Position numbers and translations under genes: made by a program
Part shown: in pieces, positions 51,276 through 60,024 of the stretch
Numbering within the stretch: position 1 is the first letter of the stretch
Layout: each line of letters starts with the position of its first letter
The notes under the pieces: model-generated
What the model saw: the letters and a program-made list of their open reading frames with translations, nothing else
Databases searched by the model: none
Told to the model about the DNA's origin: nothing
Assembly: GCA_964433755.1 (NCBI GenBank)
Contig: CAYSSR010000003.1
Coordinates: 310,001 to 374,000 of the forward strand
DNA from: JAUVXJ01 sp964433755
GTDB taxonomy: Bacteria > Chloroflexota > Anaerolineae > UBA7937 > B3-Chlor
Direction of reading: 5' to 3'
Length of the DNA: 64,000 bases

Positions 51276-51836
51276 CTAGCTACCCAGCAAGGTGGCGAGT
51301 TGCCTGGCCTCTTCTTCCGTATTCATGTGGAAGGCGTACACAGCGTCTCCTTCTGTGTCTCCGGCCGGTGCCTCGAAGGACACAGCATGTCCTTCAGCCA
51401 TCTTGTTGATCCCGGCGACGTAGGGCAGAATGACGAGCCACAGACCCCTCCTGGCCCAGCCAGGACCGATCTTCACCCGCTTCACAGAGCCCACCGGGAA
51501 GGTGTGAGTGGGGTGTCCGGATCCGATGGCCGTCATGTTAGCCAGCTCCCACAGCCCGGCCGCGCCCATCACCCCCACGTACCAGTGCAGTACCAGCAGC
51601 GCTGGCACGAGCAGTAAGTACCGCCAGTCCCTGGCCACGACGCTAGCCAGGACGACGGGAACGACGAGGGCGAGGAGCAGGAGTTGGACCGCCAGCCACA
51701 GGCGATAGGAGAGCACCCCCACCCGCGGCCCGGTTATCGACACCGTTTCGCCATCCACCGTGATCTTGGTCCAGCTCCCGAAGCGCGAACTGGTGCGGTA
51801 ACCGTATCCGTCGAAGCTCATCCTTCCTTCAGTCAT
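51276..51836 (-). CDS. Membrane protein of unknown function
   Basis: 186 residues, not recognised. Residues 1-40 are soluble (TKITVDGETVSITGPRVGVL, PH-like in character), then two close membrane helices (LWLAVQLLLLALVVPVVLA and LLLVPALLVLHWYVGVMGAA), then a second soluble part with HTFPVGSVKRVKIGPGW and a C-terminal AFHMNTEEEARQLATLLG. This resembles small PH-domain-like bacterial membrane proteins. ATG 51836 follows GGTGAGAAACG. No functional partner is evident nearby. Confidence 0.75.
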   Translation of the reverse strand: MTEGRMSFDGYGYRTSSRFGSWTKITVDGETVSITGPRVGVLSYRLWLAVQLLLLALVVPVVLASVVARDWRYLLLVPALLVLHWYVGVMGAAGLWELANMTAIGSGHPTHTFPVGSVKRVKIGPGWARRGLWLVILPYVAGINKMAEGHAVSFEAPAGDTEGDAVYAFHMNTEEEARQLATLLGS

Positions 51837-51999
51837 CGTTTCTCACCACTGCTGTCATCCTCCAATCCGCTGTGCGGGTAACTCATGGGGACCTGAAGTT
51901 CTAGCGGCGGCGCCACCTCAGAAGCCATCCACAGAGGCTCCAGCCTGACGCTCAGGACTCCTACCCGCGGAGTGCAAGAGCTCGACGGCCCGTTGGCCG

Positions 52000-52365
52000 T
52001 CAACCGCCGCTTCTATACTGCGAGATGGCGTCCTCGAGGACGGCCTCAGCGAGCACGGAACAGTGGAGCTTGCTCTCTGGCAAGCTGCCCAGAGCCTCCG
52101 ACACATCTTCGTTTCGCACCGCCAGCGCTTCATCGACAGACTTCCCGATGATCAACTCCGTGAGCACACTCGCCGCCGCGATGGCTGTAGGGCAGCCAAA
52201 AACCTTCACCTTGGCGTCCACGATCCTCTCGTCCTCGATGGCGAGATAGAGGCGTACCGTGTCTCCGTCCGCGGGGTTGCCGGCGTTCCCTATGCAGGTT
52301 GCATCCTCGATTGAGCCCACGTTGCGCGGGTTCGTAAAGTGCTCCACCACCTTCTGATTGTGCAT
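52000..52365 (-). CDS. IscU/NifU-type Fe-S scaffold with a changed ligand
   Basis: 121 residues. Clear IscU/NifU N-domain fold: HNQKVVEHFTNPRNVGSIED at the start, KVKVFGCPTAIAAASVLTEL and LHCSVLAEAVLEDAI. Of the three conserved cluster-binding Cys, those in FGC (residue 58) and HCS (102) are present, but the first, normally in NP-x-CGD, is Asp 33 (NPADGD). A Cys is nearby at residue 24. The acidic replacement could still bind metal or change cluster stability. ATG 52365 follows GGGAGGTAGGT; the frame upstream overlaps the HEPN gene and is not used. No IscS is next to it. Confidence 0.85.
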   Translation of the reverse strand: MHNQKVVEHFTNPRNVGSIEDATCIGNAGNPADGDTVRLYLAIEDERIVDAKVKVFGCPTAIAAASVLTELIIGKSVDEALAVRNEDVSEALGSLPESKLHCSVLAEAVLEDAISQYRSGG

Positions 52366-52414
52366 TCGGTACCTACCTCCCTGGTATCCAGGCTTTCCAC
52401 CAGTCGAAGCTTCC

Positions 52415-52858
52415 TCATAGCTCCAGGGACAACTGCCCGGCAATCAGGCTCCCTATGTCCTCTACAACACGCTGGGCAAAAGCCAGTGCCTGCCGGGCCT
52501 CCTGTCCCGAAACCAGGCCCACTGTCTCATAGACCAACCTGTTCCGTTTCCGTCGCATCTGGTCGAACAGGGCTGTCTCTCGCGCATACGCATCCCCCAG
52601 GCTCACCCTGGCGAAGCGGACGACTGTCCTATGCTGGTCAGCGTCCCTGGGACGGTATCCCTGGCTGAACATCAGAGCCCGTGCTGCTTGGAGGACGGCG
52701 TTGTACGACATGTTGTAGGACCAATCCGCATCTTCAGGGAGATTACGCTCGGCGGCAACCAGGTCCCGTCGAGCCACCAGCAAGAGCGAATCGATCTCGC
52801 TCCGCCTGGCCTGGTATCGTCTGATCCTGCCCTGTCGCTCAAGCTCCTCCGCACTCAT
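52415..52858 (-). CDS. HEPN-domain protein (toxin-like partner of MNT)
   Basis: 147 residues, all-helical HEPN fold: the SYNMSYNAVLQAARALMFSQ helix and the C-terminal RRKRNRLVYETVG motif. In toxic HepT the motif is R-x4-H-x-Y; here the positions read RNRLVY, with Tyr in place of His, so RNase activity may be absent or altered. Its start overlaps the end of the upstream nucleotidyltransferase gene by 20 bases (ATG 52858; a TTG at 52870 is possible), typical of HEPN-MNT pairs. It most likely acts with that protein as a two-gene module. Confidence 0.75.
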   Translation of the reverse strand: MSAEELERQGRIRRYQARRSEIDSLLLVARRDLVAAERNLPEDADWSYNMSYNAVLQAARALMFSQGYRPRDADQHRTVVRFARVSLGDAYARETALFDQMRRKRNRLVYETVGLVSGQEARQALAFAQRVVEDIGSLIAGQLSLEL

Positions 52859-53417
52859 CCTCGGGTCCAATCAACATGATCTTGGGACGGGACTGTACGT
52901 TCGTCAAGAACGGGTCGCCGTCGCGAAGTCTGTCCTCAAGTTCCTCGCTGGGATAGACGATGTAGTTGATCTCTCGCCCGGTCGAGTCCTCCAGCCGAGA
53001 GATGGCTTCAGACACCCTCAGCAGGTCGATATCGCCGACGATCATCAGGTCGATATCGGACGATCCGTCCTCGTCTCCCGCGGCGACCGATCCGTAGATG
53101 AAAGCCTCCTTGATGCCGCCCAGAGGAGTCAACGCCTCCCTCAACAAGTCTCCCAGGCCTGAGGTCTTCAGAATGATGCCCCTCAATTCGGGGTAGATGG
53201 GAAAGCGCTCGTTGACCCAATAGTACCTGATGTTGGCCTGGCGCTCTGCCTCCAGCAGGCCGATACCCTCCAGGCGGCGCAGCTCCCGCTGAATGGCGTA
53301 GGGGGACTCGCCCAGCAGGCGCTCCAACTCCCGCGTGTAGAAGCGTGAGTGCGGATTGGTCAGGAAGATGGTGAGCAGCTTGACCCGCACCCTCGAAGAA
53401 AACAACCGCTCCAGCAT
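52839..53417 (-). CDS. Winged-helix MNT nucleotidyltransferase (antitoxin-like)
   Basis: 192 residues. Residues about 10-70 are a winged helix (VKLLTIFLTNPHSRFYTREL, YAIQRELRRLEGIGLLEAER) of the ArsR type. Residues about 95-185 are a minimal nucleotidyltransferase with the exact GSx10DxD motif (GSVAAGDEDGSSDID); the third acidic position in the later strand appears to be Asn. In MntA-HepT systems this enzyme AMPylates the HEPN toxin. ATG 53417 follows GGAAGGA; the long frame to 53609 is excluded by the operator cluster. The winged helix could bind the TTGTACAA sites just upstream and give autoregulation. Confidence 0.8.
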   Translation of the reverse strand: MLERLFSSRVRVKLLTIFLTNPHSRFYTRELERLLGESPYAIQRELRRLEGIGLLEAERQANIRYYWVNERFPIYPELRGIILKTSGLGDLLREALTPLGGIKEAFIYGSVAAGDEDGSSDIDLMIVGDIDLLRVSEAISRLEDSTGREINYIVYPSEELEDRLRDGDPFLTNVQSRPKIMLIGPEDECGGA

Positions 53418-53441
53418 CGGTCCTTCCAGCGTACTACGAAG

Positions 53442-53470
53442 TTGTACAACTGTACAATATCCTTGTACAA
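53442..53470 (-). promoter_or_regulatory. TTGTACAA operator cluster of the HEPN-MNT pair
   Basis: Two perfect eight-base palindromes TTGTACAA (53442-53449 and 53463-53470), centre to centre 21 bases, about two helical turns, with a third near-copy CTGTACAA (53450-53457) between them. The cluster ends 25 bases before the start codon of the MNT gene. It should overlap its promoter, although no consensus -10/-35 pair is clear. Confidence 0.65.
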
Positions 53471-53649
53471 GATAGCACAACTGGCCGGGGGACGCAAGTG
53501 AGACAGCGCAAGCCCTCCCCAGAGGTGTACCCGCATCCAGGTGCAACTGTGTGAACAGGCACACGTTCGCCGCCGGGAACACAACAGACGCCCTCAGGGC
53601 AACGACCAACCGGAGACCTGCCTAGCTACGGACAACGGCTGGAACACGC

Positions 53650-54579
53650 TCACGACCTGCGCAAGCAGAGCAGCGTCACCTCCGGCCGGCAGTTGACGCG
53701 CACCGCCGGAGCGATGAGACCAACGCCCCGGTTGACGTAGACCTGGGTCTTGGGGTCGCGCACCAGTCCACCGGCGTACTTGTTCCCGAAGAAGGACGGT
53801 ACCACTGGAGAGCCCAGGAAGGGCAAACGTACCTGGCCGCCGTGGGTGTGGCCGCAAAGGGCCAGGTCTATCCGCCCCTCGGGCAACATCTCGGTGAAGT
53901 CCGGGTTGTGGACTAGCAGCAGCCTGGGCTCGCCACCAGGCAGTTCCTCCAGCATCTCAGCCATCCGCTGCCGTTGCTTTTTCCACGCTTCCTTGAAGTC
54001 GCCGAACGTGTGGCCGAAGAAGCCTGCCGTGTATCCGGGGTCCTCGATACCCAACAACCACAGGCGGCTCTGTCCTACCTCGATGGGGTGGACACTATCG
54101 CGCAGCACAGTGATGCCCACCGCCGCCACGTTGGCCGCCACCAGGTCGGCGTTCGTCCAGTTGTCGTGGTTCCCCAACACGGCGTAGACTCCGCAAGCAG
54201 CCCCCAGCGTGGCCAGCTCCTCCGCACAGGCTGCGCTGCGTTTCGCCGCACCTGTCACGAAGTCACCGGTGAGCACGATCAAGTCTGACATCAGGCTGTT
54301 GGCGATCCCGACGGCGCGACGGATTTGCTCGCTCTTGACGTATCGCCCCAGGTGGAAGTCGCTCAGTTGGGCGATGGAGAACCCGTCCAAGTCTGGGGGG
54401 AGTGCGGGCACGCTGACCTCGAGCCTGGTGACCTCTATCCAGCGCGGCTCCACCTGCGTGGCGTAGACCGGCGCCAGCAGACAGGACGCAGCCCCGCCAG
54501 CCAGAGTTCCACAGCCAATGGTTAGAAATCGCCTGCGAGAGAGTCGCGTCTTCCCGGTCGATCGGCCAGTCTTTTCCAT
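53650..54579 (-). CDS. Tat-exported metallophosphoesterase (YkuE-like)
   Basis: 309 residues. A twin-arginine signal (SRRRFLTIGCG) leads to export across the membrane. Then the calcineurin-like phosphoesterase motifs in order: QLSDFHLGRYV, LTGDFV, LGNHDNW, LLVHNPDF and CGHTHGGQVRLP, all two-metal ligands present. YkuE-type enzymes hydrolyse phospholipids or nucleotides outside the cell membrane. ATG 54579 is the start. It stands as a single minus-strand gene between the MNT gene and the TPR gene. Confidence 0.9.
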   Translation of the reverse strand: MEKTGRSTGKTRLSRRRFLTIGCGTLAGGAASCLLAPVYATQVEPRWIEVTRLEVSVPALPPDLDGFSIAQLSDFHLGRYVKSEQIRRAVGIANSLMSDLIVLTGDFVTGAAKRSAACAEELATLGAACGVYAVLGNHDNWTNADLVAANVAAVGITVLRDSVHPIEVGQSRLWLLGIEDPGYTAGFFGHTFGDFKEAWKKQRQRMAEMLEELPGGEPRLLLVHNPDFTEMLPEGRIDLALCGHTHGGQVRLPFLGSPVVPSFFGNKYAGGLVRDPKTQVYVNRGVGLIAPAVRVNCRPEVTLLCLRRS

Positions 54580-54694
54580 GAAGTCAGACTACCCCCTACC
54601 ATCCTGCTCACGCTGGAGCGGGGTGGATTCTATGGTTGGTGTAGGGGGAGTACAAACGGCATCCGAAAGTGGGGAAGTCTCTAGCCTGGTCTCG

Positions 54695-55810
54695 TCACCT
54701 TTGACGGATCTGCTCCAAGTAGCTCTGAGCCTCGTCTCTCAGACGCTCGTCGTCTCTGGCCAATGCCAGACACGACTGAAAGTCCTCCAGGGCCTCGTCC
54801 TCTCGATCTAGCTCCTGGTAGACGAGCCCGCGTTGGCAGTAAGCCTGCGCGTAGCTAGCGTCCAGTCTGATGGCCTCGGAGTAGTCGGCTGCGGCCTCCT
54901 CGTACTCGCCGAGAGAGACGTACGCGCGTCCGCGATCACACCATGTCTCGTGGTAGCTGGGGTTGATGTCCAAGGCTGCGGAATAGGCTGCGATGGCTCC
55001 TTCGTAGTCGCCAAGGCCATTGGACGCCCACCCCCTAGTACAATAGGCCTGGCGGTAACCGGGACTGAGCGATAGCGCAGAGTCGCAGTCGGAGATGGCC
55101 CGCGTATACCAACCATGCTCATAATAGGCCGCCGCCCGACCCGCGTAGGCTTCAGCCATCTGCGGGTCCAAGCGGATGGCCTCGCTGTAGTTCTCGATAG
55201 CCTCCTCGTAGCGGCCCAGTGCCGAGTAGGTATCCCCCAGCCCGTAGAAGGCCCCGGCAAGGCCCGGGTGTAGCCGAGCGGCCTCCTCGAAATCATCGAT
55301 CGCCTCCTCGTAGTCGTGTAGCCAGTAGTAACACATACCCCGTTTGTAGTACGCTTCTGCCCAGTCCGGATACAAGCGGATAGCCTCGCTGTAGCGCGGA
55401 GCGGCTTCCTGGTAGAGTCCGTGGTCGAAGTAGTAATCCGCTCCGCCAGACGACCGACCAGCGCCAGCAGAAGAAGCACGGTGATTCTCCCAAGCCGCCA
55501 GCCCGTCTGTTATTACGTACCAGCCCCTCATCACTACGAACATACCGGCCACGGAAAGAGCGATGAACAGGGCTAAGGTATGATACCGCTCGCGGCGAGG
55601 CTTAGGCATCGAGAGAATCGACACGATGAACAGGATCGCGCCGGCAATCCACACCAATCCACACGACGCACTACCTACGTAGCCCAGAATCTCGTTGGTC
55701 AGAGGTGGGGTTCCCGTCCCTAGCTCTAGGCCACAAATCGTCAGCGCGATGGCGGTAGCCACCAACCCCAGTATCCAAGCGACTCTCTCTAGCCTTTCGC
55801 TCCAGGTCAT
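54695..55810 (-). CDS. Membrane-anchored TPR protein
   Basis: 371 residues. Three hydrophobic helices in the first 105 residues, then about seven TPR motifs (for example AEAYYKRGMCYYWLHDYEEA, AEAYAGRAAAYYEHGWYTRA, AQAYCQRGLVYQELDREDEA). TPRs are protein-binding scaffolds. Which side of the membrane the repeats face is not clear; they follow the last helix. It has its own consensus promoter at 55887. No partner is identifiable. Confidence 0.85.
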   Translation of the reverse strand: MTWSERLERVAWILGLVATAIALTICGLELGTGTPPLTNEILGYVGSASCGLVWIAGAILFIVSILSMPKPRRERYHTLALFIALSVAGMFVVMRGWYVITDGLAAWENHRASSAGAGRSSGGADYYFDHGLYQEAAPRYSEAIRLYPDWAEAYYKRGMCYYWLHDYEEAIDDFEEAARLHPGLAGAFYGLGDTYSALGRYEEAIENYSEAIRLDPQMAEAYAGRAAAYYEHGWYTRAISDCDSALSLSPGYRQAYCTRGWASNGLGDYEGAIAAYSAALDINPSYHETWCDRGRAYVSLGEYEEAAADYSEAIRLDASYAQAYCQRGLVYQELDREDEALEDFQSCLALARDDERLRDEAQSYLEQIRQR

Positions 55811-55886
55811 CTCGCACCCCGAATCTGGCGCTTAGACCGCTCCAGGCACGGTAACCATGGGCCTCGGACCTTTCGGTCCCGCCATC

Positions 55887-55915
55887 ATTGTAGCAGATCT
55901 GCGCCACTCTGTCAA
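55887..55915 (-). promoter_or_regulatory. Promoter of the TPR membrane protein
   Basis: Minus strand: TTGACA (55915-55910), 17-base spacer ending TGC, TACAAT (55892-55887). The leader contains a small hairpin (GGACC-GAAA-GGTCC, around 55867-55880) and runs to ATG 55810. Confidence 0.8.
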
Positions 55916-56095
55916 GTTCGGTTGACATCGGGCCACCCCGACTCCGGCGACCATACCCACTAATAGATGGGCCCCTCCACGCCGCACTCCGGATGCCCAT
56001 GTCGTACGCAGCGGAGTGCCACTCCCAACCACCTACTTGCCTTTCCCGCACAGCCATGTCAGAATGAACGAACACTCCATGAAAGGGAGGGAAGA

Positions 56096-57181
56096 ATGAG
56101 ACACCATCGAATGGCACTCTTTGTGGCAGTCGTCGTGCTGCTATCCTCCTCCATCCTGGCCTGCTCCGGCACCGGCCCCAGCCCGGAGCCGACGGGCACG
56201 CCCCCACCATCAGAACCGACGCCCGTCCCCACGCCGACCGCCATACCACCGACCCCCACTCCGGAACTGAAAGAGCCCAACTACTTCAGTGACGTCCTCG
56301 GCATCTCCCTCTGGTACCCCGAGACCTGGGTCCAAGACGAGACGTCCGACGCGGTGGCCTTTGCCAGCTCCGCCTCGTTGTGGGACGATGACTGGGAGAC
56401 GGGCGCCGCTTTCGCTGTCTTCGCTATGGAATTCGAAGCAGGACAGACGATCAAGGAAGCGATCCAGCAATTCCTGGATGAGAGTTATCTGGAGGATCTC
56501 GAGACCACCGAGCTCGAACCTATCTCCATCGGCGATGACAGGGGAGTGATCACCAACCTCGAAGCCAGCCCCGTGGATACCTCTTTCGAGTTGAAGGGCT
56601 TCATGGCCGGTGTCGAACACAACCGCCTGGCGTACGTGTTCATGGGCATCTCCGTCAAAGAGGACTGGGCTGAGTATGGGGAGACGCTGGACGCCATATT
56701 GCGCAGCGTGTGCTTCACCGAACCAGAGGGCACCTACACCAGTGAGGACCTCGGCCTCAAGATCTGGTACCCAGAGGACTGGGTCATGGACGAAGACCGT
56801 GACCAGATCGTGTTCGCTACGTCGGAAGACGTCATCAATACCGGCGACTTGGAAGCCGGCGCAGCCTTCATGATCAGAAGCTCATCGATGGGAGATGTCC
56901 TGCTCGAGGACTGGTTCGAAGAGGAGGCAACGCTGTTCACGTTTGACTCAGGCGGCCCCACCAGCGACGTCGGTCCAGAGAAGGTCGGCGGATACGATGG
57001 CCTGAGCTTCGAGCTGGAGGGTGTCCCCTCCGGAACCGGCACTGAGATCAAGGGCTTCGTCGCCGCGGTGGAGTACGAGGGCTGGGGATACCTGTTCCTG
57101 GCCGTTGCCGCCGTGGACGAGTGGGCAGACTACGCCCCTATTCTGGACGAGATGCTCAGCAGCATAGAGTTCGTGGAGTGA
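56096..57181 (+). CDS. Lipoprotein with duplicated C-terminal domain
   Basis: 361 residues. Lipobox SSSILAC after the signal peptide, then a Pro/Thr-rich spacer (PTPVPTPTAIPPTPTP) and two related domains of about 150 residues. The first opens DVLGISLWYPETWV and the second DLGLKIWYPEDWV; each contains a YVFMGIS or YLFLAVA-like strand and ends in an ILRSV or MLSSI helix. The repeats are PsbP-like in pattern, but the family is not certain. It is an outer-face lipoprotein of unknown role. ATG 56096 follows AAGGGAGGGAAGA; the upstream frame to 55967 has no signal peptide. Confidence 0.85.
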   Translation: MRHHRMALFVAVVVLLSSSILACSGTGPSPEPTGTPPPSEPTPVPTPTAIPPTPTPELKEPNYFSDVLGISLWYPETWVQDETSDAVAFASSASLWDDDWETGAAFAVFAMEFEAGQTIKEAIQQFLDESYLEDLETTELEPISIGDDRGVITNLEASPVDTSFELKGFMAGVEHNRLAYVFMGISVKEDWAEYGETLDAILRSVCFTEPEGTYTSEDLGLKIWYPEDWVMDEDRDQIVFATSEDVINTGDLEAGAAFMIRSSSMGDVLLEDWFEEEATLFTFDSGGPTSDVGPEKVGGYDGLSFELEGVPSGTGTEIKGFVAAVEYEGWGYLFLAVAAVDEWADYAPILDEMLSSIEFVE

Positions 57182-57237
57182 TCACCTCCACATCGGCGAG
57201 CGCGCGAGTCGTCGACGGGAAAGACACGCAGCCAAGA

Positions 57238-57268
57238 GAGGGGCCCGACAAACCGGGCCCCTCGTTAT
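57238..57268 (+). terminator. Intrinsic terminator after the lipoprotein gene
   Basis: Ten-base-pair stem GAGGGGCCCG/CGGGCCCCTC (57238-57247, 57254-57263) with a six-base loop, then GTTATT. The convergent permease gene ends at 57299, so it may act from both sides. Confidence 0.8.
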
Positions 57269-57298
57269 TGATCCTCGTCCCCTCGGTCCGAGTGACTG

Positions 57299-58573
57299 CT
57301 ACTGTTTCTCGTAGGGCTTACCTTCCTGTGCCGGCGGCCGCACCCTGCCCACGACTCCGGCCACGACGATGATGGTAAGGATGTAGGGAGCCATCTGGAG
57401 GAACTCGGGGGGAATGGGCGCGTTGATGACAGGGAGAACGGGCTGGAGGATCTGCATCTTGACCTGCAAGGCGTTCGCGAATCCGAAGAGCAGGGCCGCC
57501 GCGAAACCGCCGATGGGATTCCAGTTGCCGAAGATCATCGCCGCCAGGGCCACAAAGCCCTGCCCGCGTGTCATCCCGTCCTCGAAAGTCCCCACCTCGC
57601 CCAGGGAGAAGTAAGCGCCGCCGATGCCGGCGATCAGGCCACCGATGATCACGCTGATGTAGCGCATCTGGTTGACATGTATGCCCACTGTGTCCGCCGC
57701 CCGGGGATGCTCGCCGCAGGCCCGCATGCGCAAACCCCACGGAGTGAAGAACACGACGTAGTTGACCACCACCAGCAGAATGAGCATCAGGTACACCGTG
57801 GGCTGGTTGTCGAACAGGATCGGGCCGATGATGGGGATCTCCGACAACAGCGGAATGGGTATGGTCTCGAAGTGACCAGGCGTGCTCAAGCCAGCCGGCT
57901 CCAGTATACGCAGGTTGAGGAACCGCGTAGCACCAGCCGCCAGGATGTTGATCACCGTTCCCGAGACGATCTGGTCCACCTTGTACTTGATGGAGAGCAC
58001 AGCGTGGACTGCCGCCATCAAACCTCCCACGAGACAGGCGGCCAGCAACCCGAGCCACAAGTTGTTGAAGATGCCGGCAAAGGCCACGCCGGCGAAGGCG
58101 CCAAAGAGCATCATCCCCTCGATGGCGATGTTGATGATGCCCGATCGCTCACACAGTAGACCGCATATCGCGCCTAGGGTCAACGGCGTGGCCGCCTTCA
58201 GGGTGCTCTGGACCATACCAGGCAAATTCAGCGTGGTACCGCTGGTCATCCACACCAGGAAGGCAAACCCCGCGAGCGCGACCAGAGTCAGGCTCAACGC
58301 CGTGCGCAGAGACGCTAGTCCCCGATACAGTCTCAGCCCAGCCATGAAGAAGCACAGCACGCCGATCACGTACAAGGTGTTCTTCGCCGGTAGAGAGAAA
58401 AGGGTACCCAGCACCTGGTCGGTGAAGGTGGCGTGGTCACCAGGTTGCGTGCCGATGCCGCCCAGCACCAGAACGGATGCTCCGACCAGGAGCAGGAGGA
58501 GCGTGACCAACACATCTCTCATAGAGATGCCAGGTGCGGTCGAGGCCTCCGCTGTCCGAGTTTGAACCGCCAT
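57299..58573 (-). CDS. Nucleoside ABC transporter permease 2 (NupQ/BmpD type)
   Basis: 424 residues, about ten predicted helices of the BPD_transp_2 fold. Motifs of this family: AICGLLCERSGIINIAIEGM, then GLLAACLVGGLMAAVHAVLS, and LRMRACGEHPRAADTVGIHV. It forms the channel together with permease 1. It is the last gene of the four-gene importer operon; permease 1 ends 11 bases upstream. ATG 58573 is the start. Confidence 0.9.
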   Translation of the reverse strand: MAVQTRTAEASTAPGISMRDVLVTLLLLLVGASVLVLGGIGTQPGDHATFTDQVLGTLFSLPAKNTLYVIGVLCFFMAGLRLYRGLASLRTALSLTLVALAGFAFLVWMTSGTTLNLPGMVQSTLKAATPLTLGAICGLLCERSGIINIAIEGMMLFGAFAGVAFAGIFNNLWLGLLAACLVGGLMAAVHAVLSIKYKVDQIVSGTVINILAAGATRFLNLRILEPAGLSTPGHFETIPIPLLSEIPIIGPILFDNQPTVYLMLILLVVVNYVVFFTPWGLRMRACGEHPRAADTVGIHVNQMRYISVIIGGLIAGIGGAYFSLGEVGTFEDGMTRGQGFVALAAMIFGNWNPIGGFAAALLFGFANALQVKMQILQPVLPVINAPIPPEFLQMAPYILTIIVVAGVVGRVRPPAQEGKPYEKQ

Positions 58574-58584
58574 GCCTTATCCCC

Positions 58585-60024
58585 CTACGCCCCCCAACCT
58601 CGGGAGAAGACCGCCATCTCTACTTCCTCGGCTTTCTCCTCACGGAAACGGTAGATGGCGCGAATGATGGCCGGTGCAGCGATGAAGACGATCACCAGCG
58701 CTTGAACGATCTGCACGATCTCCGTAGGAACGCCAGCCACCGATTGCATGCGAGCCGCGCCCGCTCGAAGCACCCCGAAGATGACGGAGGCCGCCAGGAC
58801 CCCCACGGGATGACTCTTGCCCAGTAGGGCCAGAGCGATGGAGTCGAACCCATACCCAGCCTGGAAGCCGAGAGCCACGTTGTGGGTGATGCCCAGTCCT
58901 TGACTCACTCCGGCCAGCCCAGCCAGACAGCCGCTCAAGAACATAGCCAGCACCCAGACCCTGGTCACGCTCATCCCGCCATAGCGAGCCGCATCGGGGT
59001 TGGCTCCCACAGTCCTCAACTCGTAGCCCCAGGTAGTCTTGAACAGGAACCAATACGTGGCGCCGACAGCCACCAGGGCTAATACGAAGCCCCAGTGAAG
59101 CGTCACCGGGTGCTCCAGGAACCGTGGCAAGTAGGCGCTCTCAGCTATCTCCTTGGTTCGACAGGTCCCTTGCGTGAATTCCAGAGGGCCGCACAGCAGC
59201 CACTCGCTGAGACGGTAAGAGACGTAGTTGAGCATGATGGTGGTGATCACCTCGTGAGCGCCGGTCCGCGCCCTGAGAAAGCCCGCTATGGCCGAAAAGG
59301 CCCCTCCCGCCACCGCGCCGACCAGAATGGCCAGCGGCAGATGTATGAACCACGGCAGGCCGGTGATGGAGAATCCGGCGATCACCGCCGCGATCCAACC
59401 GATACCGATCTGACCCTCCACACCGATGTTGAACAGTCCGGCGCGAAAGCCCAGGGCCACAGCAAGTCCCGCGAAGATGTAGGGCACCGACTGGACCATG
59501 CTCCCGCTCGGTCCGCGAACGGCCGACAGCACGGGGGCCATGCCTCCTCCGCGTGCCGCCTGGCTCAGGGCATCCAGGATCTCCATCGGATGTCCAAAGG
59601 CCCCCTCGTACAGCGCTCCATACGCCGTGCCCAGGTTCGCCAGTCCGATTCTCAGCGCGCCGATGATGTCCCCGACTCCAATAGCCGCGTACACACCCTG
59701 GTCGGTGAAGATGATCACCAGAGCGCCGATCAACAGAGCGGTGACGATAGAAAGCAAGGGCACGGCTAGATCGCGTAGTCGCGCGCCGAGCCAGGCGCGC
59801 ATCCACCGAGGTCCGCCCCGACCGATGGAGTACACAGCCAGTCCCGCCAGTCCCAACAACAAGGTGATGGGCCACAGACCCAAGGCGATGAGCAGCACCA
59901 GAACCAACCACCTGCTCAACGCCATTGCTGCGCCTGCCACCGCGACGAGAAGCACCAACCGGACCCGCAGCGGCAGCCTCCCTAACCTTTGAACAAGTCC
60001 TGACGACGCTTGTTCCTCAGTCAC
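58585..60024 (-). CDS. Nucleoside ABC transporter permease 1 (NupP/BmpC type)
   Basis: 479 residues. An extra N-terminal hydrophobic region of about 100 residues precedes the BPD_transp_2 permease core, longer than the usual 350. Family motifs: GLFNIGVEGQIGIGWIAAVI, RTGAHEVITTIMLNY and LRTVGANPDAARYGGMSVTR. The start is GTG 60024, giving a GTGACTGA overlap with the stop of the ATPase gene; a TTG at 60030 also fits. It pairs with permease 2. Confidence 0.9.
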   Translation of the reverse strand: MTEEQASSGLVQRLGRLPLRVRLVLLVAVAGAAMALSRWLVLVLLIALGLWPITLLLGLAGLAVYSIGRGGPRWMRAWLGARLRDLAVPLLSIVTALLIGALVIIFTDQGVYAAIGVGDIIGALRIGLANLGTAYGALYEGAFGHPMEILDALSQAARGGGMAPVLSAVRGPSGSMVQSVPYIFAGLAVALGFRAGLFNIGVEGQIGIGWIAAVIAGFSITGLPWFIHLPLAILVGAVAGGAFSAIAGFLRARTGAHEVITTIMLNYVSYRLSEWLLCGPLEFTQGTCRTKEIAESAYLPRFLEHPVTLHWGFVLALVAVGATYWFLFKTTWGYELRTVGANPDAARYGGMSVTRVWVLAMFLSGCLAGLAGVSQGLGITHNVALGFQAGYGFDSIALALLGKSHPVGVLAASVIFGVLRAGAARMQSVAGVPTEIVQIVQALVIVFIAAPAIIRAIYRFREEKAEEVEMAVFSRGWGA

